Source: Protea cynaroides (lineage: Eukaryota; Streptophyta; Magnoliopsida; Proteales; Proteaceae). From it: DNA of 64,000 bases. Below the pieces are notes generated by a model. The model was not told the DNA's origin and made no database searches. It saw only the letters and a program-made list of their open reading frames with translations. Numbering within the stretch: position 1 is the first letter of the stretch; each line of letters opens with the position of its first letter. The DNA lies in the NCBI GenBank assembly GCA_028583415.1, contig CM053269.1:79351567-79415566 (forward strand), read 5' to 3'. Below, piece after piece: positions 56,218 through 64,000 of the stretch. The translations under genes and the position numbers were made by a program.

Positions 56218-56570
56218 GTTAGTATCCTTGTCTTGTAAAAGACTAAAAGTTGAGTGTTAAGTAAATACGGAGTCCGTTCGGCATTACTCCGTGGACTAGC
56301 CATCACACACTGTGTTGGTGAACCACGTAATATCCTTGTGTTGATTGTTTTATCTTTTTGGTATATTTTGGAGTGGGTGATATGGCTTGCAGGGTGGGTG
56401 TGCAATTCTGGTAGACCTGGCTACTGAGTGGTAGCGAGGTAGATTTACATGCGTTTGTATGTGTGTGAAAAGTTAGGTCTCCATCAGTTCCAAGCAGAAG
56501 TGAATAATTAAGGAAAATTTTCAGACACTGATTCACCCCCTCTCAGTGTCATATCAAGTTCATCAGGTAT

Positions 56571-58146
56571 TGTGTTGCAATGGTTTCAATGAAGGAACCA
56601 ACAAGGAGAATTCATCAATTGGTCGTCATTCACTCAAGCCTTAGAAATCAGATTTGGCCCGTCTGAATTTGATGATCAGCTGGGAGCTTTATCTAAATTG
56701 ATGCAGACAACCATAGTTGCATAGTATCAGTCTCAATTTGAGACCCTGTTCTATAGGACTGACAACACATCAACATCCTTCTTGATCATTTGTTTCATAT
56801 CCGGATTATGATCGGCTATCAGAAGTGAGGTACTGGCATTATGTCTGACAACCTTATCCCAGGCAGTGGGATTAGCTTGTCTGCAAGAATCCAAAATCTT
56901 GGATCGAAGGAAATATAGCTAGCGGCCAATTGAATCATCCTTTTCCAAAGGATCTCTGTTAGGGACACTGGCAAAAGCTCAAACTTTAGACAAAAGGACC
57001 ATTGCTACCAACACCAACACCACCAGGTGTTATCCCACTATTAAACTCGAGGAGCAACTAATCCCGGTCAAACGGCTGAATTCGTTTGAAATGCAACAAC
57101 GATGGGAGCATGGCTTGTGTTACAACTGTGAAGAGAAATTCTTTCTAGGCCATCGATGTAAGAATAGACAATTCTTTGTATTGAATGTTGATTTAGATGA
57201 TGTCGTGCTGGAGGAAGAAACTGAAAATCAACTAATTCCTATCGAGACGTTTGAAAGTGTTCAACCGAAAATTTCTTATCATGCGCTGGCTGGCCAAGCA
57301 TCCCTTGACACCCTGCGACTGACTACTAGGAATTATTTTGGGTTCAAAAATTTAGATTTTGGTAGATAGTGGTAGCACCACAACTTCATACAAAGTCATG
57401 TGGCTCATCATTTGGGGCTTACCATGGAACCGATATTAAGATCTCAGTTATGGTGGGAAATGGGGATCGATCACACAGTAAAGGATTCATTAAAAACTTA
57501 CCAGTGTCGATACAAGGGCATACCATAGGGGTGGATGTCTTTCTCCTACCCATTCATGGTGCAGAAGTAGTTTTGGGAGTACAATTGCTCCTTTAATTGG
57601 AGCCGGTTATTTTTTATTACAGCAAACTAACTTTAGAGTTTTAGCTACAAAATCAGCCAGTGAAATTTCATGGGATTCCTCCTTCTAGTCCTACACCAGT
57701 GAGATGTCATTCCTTGCGAAGGTTGGTCGAAATTGATGCCCTTGCTATGATATTAGTCGAAATTGATGCCCTTGCTATGATGTTTCACTTAGAAGTTCAG
57801 CAAGAAAATAATTCTAGTCTAGTAGAATAAAATCTAGAATTAAAAGCCATACCGGCTAGATTTTCCACTGTGTTTGCCAAACCAACTTCCTTGCCACCCA
57901 TGAGATCGTTTGATCATGCTATCCACCTACAACCAGGAACTCATCTAGTGAATGTGAAGCTATACAGATATATCCACTTATAGAAGAATGAAATTGAAAA
58001 ATTAATCACTGACATGCTTCGAGTAGGGATCATTTGAGCCAACAATTGCCTTTTTCATCATCAGTTTTGCTGATTAAGAAGAATGGAAAATGGCAATTTT
58101 ATGTCGATTATAGGGCTCTCAATGCAATTACAGTGATGGATCGATT
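56571..58146 (+). pseudogene. Gypsy-type gag-protease-reverse transcriptase remnant
   Basis: Continuation of the gag begun before 51219. WFQ is followed by a stop, then INWSSFTQALEIRFGPSEFDD with a further stop near 56720. At 57091-57369 one open frame carries the gag zinc-knuckle-like LCYNCEEKFFLGHRCK. At 57352-57390, out of that frame, LVDSGSTT marks the aspartic protease active site. At 58034-58140 the frame SSSVLLIKKNGKWQFYVDYRALN is the start of the RT domain. Several stops and frameshifts make it inactive. The catalytic part of RT falls in the gap of Ns. The order gag-PR-RT fits Ty3/Gypsy. Confidence 0.8.
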
Positions 58147-58646
58147 NNNNNNNNNNNNNNNNNNNNNNNNNNNNNNNNNNNNNNNNNNNNNNNNNNNNNN
58201 NNNNNNNNNNNNNNNNNNNNNNNNNNNNNNNNNNNNNNNNNNNNNNNNNNNNNNNNNNNNNNNNNNNNNNNNNNNNNNNNNNNNNNNNNNNNNNNNNNNN
58301 NNNNNNNNNNNNNNNNNNNNNNNNNNNNNNNNNNNNNNNNNNNNNNNNNNNNNNNNNNNNNNNNNNNNNNNNNNNNNNNNNNNNNNNNNNNNNNNNNNNN
58401 NNNNNNNNNNNNNNNNNNNNNNNNNNNNNNNNNNNNNNNNNNNNNNNNNNNNNNNNNNNNNNNNNNNNNNNNNNNNNNNNNNNNNNNNNNNNNNNNNNNN
58501 NNNNNNNNNNNNNNNNNNNNNNNNNNNNNNNNNNNNNNNNNNNNNNNNNNNNNNNNNNNNNNNNNNNNNNNNNNNNNNNNNNNNNNNNNNNNNNNNNNNN
58601 NNNNNNNNNNNNNNNNNNNNNNNNNNNNNNNNNNNNNNNNNNNNNN
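58147..58646. other. Assembly gap (500 N)
   Basis: Exactly 500 unknown bases, a size often used as a placeholder, so the true length may differ. It interrupts the Gypsy RT domain. The open frames reported across it are meaningless. Confidence 0.99.
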
Positions 58647-59108
58647 ATTTGACTTTGTATGCCGATGGTTGGATTTTTTTTTTGGGTGTAAATCCACCGA
58701 TATAAATTATGTGTAATTTACTCTCTTTTTTTTTTCTTTGCAAAAAATAGACTTATAGTTATGGAAAGAACCATAATAATGAACTTTTGAAGTATTGGGA
58801 AACATTTATATCTAGTTCGGATTGAAAACCAATCAATAGTTGGTTCGACCATGTTTCGAACAAGTTTCGATCATATTCTCTGAAATATGGTATTTTCAAT
58901 ATCGGCATGTAATTTCGTTTCTTATTACCTAAAAACCAAATATTTCGACTGAAATAAAAAATTTTGACTGAAATTTGAAAATATGGTATAAAATACTAAC
59001 GATTGGTCCATAAATCCTTGATACTATGGTAAGTGTGCTGTATTTATAATTTGTTTACATCAATTTGAAATTTAAAATTCAAAAAGATACCGTCAACAAG
59101 TTGTATTA
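58647..59108. other. Unassigned AT-rich DNA
   Basis: Repeated TTTCGACTGAAAT-like words near 58920-58975; no RT continuation is visible after the gap, so the gap may span an element boundary. Confidence 0.3.
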
Positions 59109-59116
59109 CTCTCAAA

Positions 59117-59330
59117 AGCGGATCCAAATCCTCTCCTCCAAGAGAATCTATAGGAGAGGTGGCGCTCCCAGTGGATGAACGACCCCTGGGGCTTGGGTGA
59201 ATCAGAGCTCTCCATCCGAGTCGACACCGAACAAACACCTGTCGACTCGGATTCATCCGAACCCAGGTGTCATCCAGCACTAGGGGTGCCAACTCTCCTC
59301 TAGATTCTCTTGGAAAAAGAGGATGCAGAT
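59117..59330. mobile_element. Foldback element copy (214 bp)
   Basis: Starts AGCGGATCCAAATCCTCTCC and ends with the complement of ATCTGCATCCTCT, flanked by the 8-bp duplication CTCTCAAA (59109-59116, 59331-59338). Arms pair through AGTCGACA...TGTCGACT and ACCCCTGGGGCTTGGGTG/CACCTGGGTTCGG-like blocks. Its left end carries its own hairpin (CCTCTCCT...AGGAGAGG). Confidence 0.75.
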
Positions 59331-59479
59331 CTCTCAAACTCTATACACTTATGTAAATCATTGGAATTTTCAAATTATCGTTTGTAGCTTGTGTACCCGA
59401 TATTGTAGGAGATATCTTTGGTTGGTTGAAACGATTTCTTATTCGGTATTTGAATCACCCAGATGCAAAGATTAGAACA

Positions 59480-59998
59480 ACATGTCTGATTTTTAGCTCC
59501 CAAAAATTGAACCGGACTTTATTTGGCTCTGGGAGCTCAAATTTGATAGCTAAAAAAACTAGTTTCCTTTACTCCACTATTTTCCATTGGTCCGGAGCAA
59601 ATGAAAGGAAGCTACCACCACCACCACTGCCATGGCCCTACCACCACCGCTACCCCACTACCTACCACCACAATCATTGTTCCCACCGCCACCACCAACG
59701 ACACCACAACCACCCCCACCACTATCCCCACTAGCATCCGCTACTACTACTACCACCCCACCACCGCCCCACCACCACCACCAACCACCTACCGCCACCA
59801 CCATCACCCACCACCACCACCACCCACCCCACCTCCTCCACCACCAACTAGCACCCCACCACCAATTGGAATTAATTCTAAAGCAGCGTTATCAAAAAAC
59901 ATTCTACTCTCAAAAAATTGGCTCCATAACAGAAGCCAAAAATTGAATCAAGATAAAAAAAACAACTCCAAAGGATTAGGTTTGTTATCAAACGGGCC
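59480..59998 (-). mobile_element. PIF/Harbinger-like GGT-core element, copy 4, left end lost
   Basis: The right end GTTATCAAACGGGCC is followed by TAA (59999-60001). The CCACCA array is at 59608-59865. The arm sequence CATTCTACTCTC... and the left arm with GAGCTCAAATTTGATAGC resemble copies 1-3. No matching left terminus was found, so it is truncated or decayed on that side. Confidence 0.6.
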
Positions 59999-60115
59999 TA
60001 AATGATCCACAATCACTTGCGGCTGCCAGTGGGTGCAAACAGTACCACCATTCATAGAACTCTCGCATTTCTTCAAAATTTTGAACGTTGAAACTGGCAC
60101 CTGGCTTAATACAAC

Positions 60116-60673
60116 TTAGAGTTGACGTCCAAAACTTGTCCAAGTCGCACATTGGAACAATCTTATTGTTGTGGCAAGGCTCACTTCTGACATAGCAAAA
60201 TTACGAGGGGGCTCGTGCCCCGTGGGCCATTTTTTGTGTTTTTGCATACAATCGATCAAGAAGAAGGGTACAATCTGCAGATCCGTTAAACCTGCAAATT
60301 GTTGAGTGCTGGAAACCGATTCAAGCAAATCTGCAAATCTTAAAACCTGCAACTCTGCAAATCTACAAATCTTGCACATTTGCTGAAATTCTTGATTTAC
60401 AGGTTTGGTTATTCTTGAGTGCTGGAAATCTGCAAATCTTCGAACCTGCAAATCTTTGATTGAGAAGAAGGGTACAATCTGTAGAGAAGCTCCATCATTG
60501 ACTGGAATGAGCTGTCGTCCATCGTCTCTTGTCTTCCTCATGGTTTCTTGTAGTAGTCTGTACAAATTGACGTAGTGATCCGTCTTCGTTGTATCGCTGG
60601 CCATACTTCCACACCCAAGTTCCCTCCAGAAACCAGCACCTCTGACTTCCTGGGAGTGGTATTTTAAGCGCAA
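60116..60673 (-). CDS. Unrecognised open frame with internal duplication, doubtful gene
   Basis: A 185-codon frame on the minus strand. I do not recognise the N-terminal part (SMASDTTKTDHYVNLYRLLQ, then TMRKTRDDGRQLIPVNDGA); it is low in repeats and could be a genuine exon, with a possible donor after LQIVPFFSIKDLQ (CAG|GTTCG, about 60445). The rest is repetitive: LQIVPFF occurs twice about 205 bp apart, and RFADLQ/ICRFAELQ-like units reflect a repeated ATCTGCAAATCT word (60275-60450). No signal peptide or membrane segment. No neighbour gives context. Confidence 0.25.
   Translation of the reverse strand: MRLKYHSQEVRGAGFWRELGCGSMASDTTKTDHYVNLYRLLQETMRKTRDDGRQLIPVNDGASLQIVPFFSIKDLQVRRFADFQHSRITKPVNQEFQQMCKICRFAELQVLRFADLLESVSSTQQFAGLTDLQIVPFFLIDCMQKHKKWPTGHEPPRNFAMSEVSLATTIRLFQCATWTSFGRQL
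60253..60480. repeat. About 205-bp imperfect duplication with CTGCAAATCT words
   Basis: GAAGAAGGGTACAATCTG occurs at about 60259 and 60464. Between them ATCTGCAAATCTT and CCTGCAA... recur, and GAGTGCTGGAAA occurs twice. Confidence 0.7.
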
Positions 60674-60975
60674 GGTTTGATTATGTTGAATGGACCTCTG
60701 TCACCACCTCTCTACTCAAACCCTATACAATCGTCGTCGGTAAGGTGTGCAATACAGTCGAGGGTTTTTTTTACTGTTTGATCCATTTCATGATTTAAGG
60801 GGTAGGGTTAAAAATTAGTACAAGGTAAAATGGACTTTTACCCTCACCATTAGGGCATTGTTAATGTTATCCACCAAAAAATGAATTTGAGCTGACATTA
60901 GCATGGAAATCTCTTAACAGATTGGATCTCTACTAAATGTTGTCAAAAGTTAAGTGGTAGTTGATGATGTTAGAA
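60674..60975. other. Unassigned DNA
   Basis: No gene or clear repeat seen. Confidence 0.3.
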
Positions 60976-61019
60976 ACCTGTAGGTGGTAGGTGATGATTC
61001 ATAAACTATTTGGGTAGTA

Positions 61020-61790
61020 CGTGAAATTTTGCCGAACTTGTGATATTTTAGTCTTTTTTTGTCAAATCTTAATATTTAGGTCATTTTAATCAAACTTGTG
61101 ACATTTTGATTAAACTTAAGATGTTTGGGTTATTTTGGACAGACTTGGAATATTTTTGTCATTTTGATTAAACATATGATATCATAGTTAAATTTTGAGT
61201 ATTTGTGTCATTTTGGTTAAATTTATATATTTTAGTCAGTTTGCTCAAACTTGGTTGTTTGGGAAATATTAAGATATTTTGGTTCAATGATCTCTTTATC
61301 AAACATAACTCAGGGAATTGATCATGGATATTAACTATAGAAACATGATCTAGACCCTTGATCAAGAATCTTTTATGATGGATCGTGATCAAGTCTTTTA
61401 ATCAATGACTATCATCATAAAAAAGTATAATATATGACATGGATGCTGGATATTAATTGAATGAACATGATTTAAACGCATAACTATGAAATCATTAATG
61501 ATGAAACAAGATCTTGTCTTGTGATCAACAATCAATCTTCATCTAACATGGTATGGGGCATAGATCTTGGATCTTAAAAAAAATACATGATTTAGATCTT
61601 TGAAACAATAATTGAAATATTCTCGATAGATGTTATAAATTTTGACAAAATCTTCCAATTTTACCCAGAAAGACCAAATAAAACAAGTTTGATCAAAGTG
61701 ATCATAATATATAATTTGACCAAAATACCCCAAATTTGACAATAATATATCAAGTTCAGTAAAAAAAAAAAAGTTGTGTGCTCTGCCCTT
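61020..61790. repeat. Inverted pair of degenerate TTTTGGTCAAACTT arrays with duplicated centre
   Basis: Left arm 61020-61265 is a run of about 35-40-bp units (CATTTTGATTAAACTTGTGA-like). Right arm 61640-61775 has the same words in reverse complement (AAGTTTGATCAAAGTGATCA, TTTGACCAAAATACCCC). The centre 61280-61620 has three diverged repeats of ATGGATATTAAC...ACATGATCTAGA...TTGATCAA. Probably a decayed transposon; no ends or TSD resolved. Confidence 0.5.
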
Positions 61791-61825
61791 CACTCCGAGA
61801 TGTCTTACCGATCATTTTTATTTTA

Positions 61826-62174
61826 GGCTTTGTTTAATTGTAAGGAGAATTGAAGATAAGGGAAGTGAAATTTTTACGTTTTAAATAGAAACTTTTGTAA
61901 TGATTACAGCATATGCTATCATATTACTATGTAATTAATTCCAAATTATTTTAAATTTTATTATTAAATTACATTTTACTTTGCATTCAAATCCCTCCTA
62001 TTTGAAAAGGAAAATAAATTTCACATCTTATAAGTATCATTACTAAATACCTCAAGAAATTTTGGTAATTTATATAATCATGTTGTATTACAACTATAAA
62101 AGTTTTGTTTAAAATTTAAAAAAAAATTCATTTCCTTTCCCTTCAATTCCCCTTACAACCAACCAAACAAAGCC
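61826..62174. mobile_element. Tourist-like MITE (GGCTTTGTTTA termini)
   Basis: 349 bp. Left GGCTTTGTTTAATTGTAAGG and right ...CAACCAACCAAACAAAGCC are inverted repeats. TTA is duplicated at 61823-61825 and 62175-62177. Same family as 11812 and 47806. Confidence 0.85.
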
Positions 62175-62177
62175 TTA

Positions 62178-62871
62178 GTGTTGGATCAAAGAAGGAACGG
62201 ACCTGATGCCTTTTGAGTGCTAGAATGGCGGGAGTTTTTGTTTGTTTTCTCTTATCGTGATGTTCCGCTTCGTACCTTCTACTTGATAGAAATAAGGGTC
62301 CTTAGGCTTGTTTTGGTCTTAGGTATATAAAGAATATGTTTTTTCTCTCAGGTAGTTCATTATAGTCCCTCAATATCCCTCCCTAGCGAGTAAATTGATG
62401 AACGAGCCTATAAGAGAGTGTAGTCCTTTATATAAAAGAAACGAGTGGAGGTATTGGCAAGCAACGTACCAGGAGTCGTTGCTTTCTTCTAATCAAGCAA
62501 GGGAAGTTTTTCTTCTCCAACAGCAGAGGAAGAGAGGCGTCCTGCAAAGCTTCATTAGTATACCACGAAGCCATTCAAGTTTGGGTTTGGATTGTCTTGC
62601 TCTTGCTGGAGTCTCTTCACCCGTGATCCAATGGCTGAAGTCACTTAGTGCATATATCCATAGGTTAGTATGTACAATGAGTGAACTTCAGTCGATAGAT
62701 CATGGCTGAAGAAACTAGACAACAAGAGAGAATCTTTTTCCTTCAAATTCTACATCATTCCAGCGCTTAAGATTAATTTCATTTACATGTAATCATTTGT
62801 ATACTAAGTTGTTAAGATTCTCACACACCTAGGTACCCGTTAACATAGCTTAAAGATACCTAAGTACCTAA
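62178..62871. other. Unassigned DNA with one unrecognised open frame
   Basis: The frame 62395-62709 (+, 104 codons) has no known features. TATATAAAG near 62322 is a TATA-like word upstream. I see no protein similarity that would support a gene. Confidence 0.25.
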
Positions 62872-62879
62872 CATTGACC

Positions 62880-63017
62880 GGACTGAAATCCTCTCCTGCG
62901 CGCCAGCCTGCCAGCCTAACATCTGACGGGCTAGAATACATCGGTATGTGTGCTGGTGTATTCCAGCCCGTCAGATGTTAGGCTGGTGGGCTGGAGCGCG
63001 GGAGAGGATTTTTTTAT
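62880..63017. mobile_element. Foldback element copy (138 bp), subfamily with 37623
   Basis: Begins GGACTGAAATCCTCTCC and ends GGGAGAGGATTTTTTTAT, with the 8-bp duplication CATTGACC (62872-62879, 63018-63025). The stem pairs almost throughout (CCAGCCTAACATCTGACGGG with its complement), leaving a short loop around 62955. Confidence 0.85.
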
Positions 63018-63025
63018 CATTGACC

Positions 63026-64000
63026 AATGGTTTGATAAAGAATGTAAAAAAACAAATATGCCATTAACATCACTGAGCGACTCTTAAATATATAAGATTA
63101 CATATAATTCCCTAAACTACCATTGTAACTTGCAGAACCCTTTTTACAAAGGTAAACTGGATAGACAGAAACAACTATAAAGACGAATTAAGTGTTTGAG
63201 GTGTGTGCTTTTGGATTCGATCTTCAATCTTCGTTGTGATCTTTTGATCACTGCTAAGATCATCATTGTTTTAGGGATTGGACAGGATCCGCAGGGGGCC
63301 GATCCCATGCTGAACCGTGTCGGTTTGAGCTGCAATTGTAATTTCGGGATGACTCCAAAATCAGGTTTTTTTATTATCCGGATCAGAACCGATTGTGTCC
63401 GCTCTCATGTCATGGAAACAGATGCAATATTGTGGCATGTCCAACTCTCTTCACATGCAATATACACATATACACATCGATACAGGAAGGAACTGAAAAA
63501 AAAAAAATCCTCTATAATGACTACCATCTGGAAATGAGGATCCTGACCACTTATAATGCATCAACACGTGTCCGGATGTATTATGAACGGCCAAGATCTC
63601 ATTACCAGGCGAAAGTCACCATAGAGAATCCTGACCCGAAAGCCCCCTTTTGATCATCGATTAAACCTAACCCTTGCTTTAGCCGACACCGACGCTGCCG
63701 TTTCAAAATCCAGGAATATGGTTCCTAGTGGGTTCTTAAAGACCTGAAAGGGGCTTTATTTAGTATAAGTTTTGCAATATCAAACATTACTCAGATAGCC
63801 CATATTTCTTGCTGGTATTTAGCTCAATCCTACCCCTAATAAGCAATTTCCGATCTTGAAATGAAATAAGGAAAATATTTATTACTCAGGAATATGATCC
63901 AGTTTTTATACAGGCCTGGGTCTTTGTTCAGTAAAAAGGGCAGGTTTGGTATTACACATCCTTCCCTTCTTCCTATTCGATAGCAGAAGCCACGGCCACA
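63026..64000. other. Unassigned DNA to the right edge
   Basis: No recognised gene. The frames at 63196-63537 and 63393-63653 overlap in different registers and have no known features. Confidence 0.3.

Larger units (their letters stand above)
51220..56565 (+). mobile_element. Solo LTR, probably Copia type, with nested insertions
   Basis: It runs from TGTTGGACTTTATG to CAAGTTCATCA, with the 5-bp duplication GGTAT at 51215-51219 and 56566-56570. Without the nested Gypsy LTR it is 2204 bp and collinear with the solo LTR at 13182-16006. It sits inside the gag region of an older Gypsy element: the codons before and after join in frame as MDGIV...WFQ once one duplication copy is ignored. Confidence 0.85.

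Noticed and set aside
58034..58743. Long frames spanning the run of N
   Set aside because: Artefact of translating unknown bases.
62395..62709. 104-codon frame downstream of a TATA-like word
   Set aside because: No recognisable domain or splice structure; not enough to call a gene.

Overview
This window is nuclear DNA from a flowering plant, most likely a non-grass. It holds one clearly intact gene, plant serine:glyoxylate aminotransferase (AGT1/SGAT), with five exons at 41097-46957 and a 401-residue product ending in a peroxisomal targeting tripeptide. A second gene is only partly present: the first coding exon of an AVT1-type amino acid transporter lies on the minus strand at 2323-2572, and the rest should lie beyond the left edge. 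Species cannot be read from the sequence. The low GC, small-exon gene structure and dense nested retrotransposons fit a medium to large dicot or magnoliid-like genome.

The rest is repeats. 1-2.6 kb holds the transporter exon and two back-to-back PIF/Harbinger-like elements with GGT-repeat cores. 2.8-7.5 kb holds an LTR with a primer-binding site, its non-coding interior, and a truncated Gypsy-type LTR. 7.5-11.5 kb is a non-autonomous LTR retrotransposon with another solo LTR nested in its 5' LTR. 11.8-12.2 kb is a Tourist-like MITE. 13.2-16.0 kb is a solo LTR. 16.4-18.5 kb is a Mutator-like element carrying an older LTR fragment. 19.05-31.1 kb appears to be one minus-strand LTR element (LTRs at both ends, PBS, polypurine tract, near-identical 5-bp target duplication) whose interior is filled by a long Gypsy-type LTR, four kinds of tandem array and a 991-bp foldback element. 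32.3-35.7 kb is a third GGT-core element split by a 5'-truncated LINE. 36-40.4 kb has SINE-like pieces, a foldback element and AT-rich MITEs.

After the AGT1 gene, 47.8-50.4 kb holds a MITE, an 869-bp miniature LTR element and a foldback element. 50.4-58.1 kb is a decayed Gypsy element interrupted by a four-level nest: Gypsy interior, then a solo LTR (51220-56565), then a second solo LTR (53081-56217), then a MITE (55148-55954), each with its target duplication visible. A 500-base run of N (58147-58646) breaks the reverse transcriptase. 59-64 kb has two more foldback elements, the fourth GGT-core element, an inverted array, a MITE and unassigned DNA.

The most interesting unlisted pattern is a foldback element family with termini like GGATCTAAATCGTCTCC, 8-9 bp target duplications, and five copies (28267, 37623, 50151, 59117, 62880). 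The stems differ between copies and several ends carry their own small hairpin. Other points of interest are a GC-AG intron in AGT1 and a 70-bp duplication that creates an upstream ORF copying the transporter's own N-terminus.
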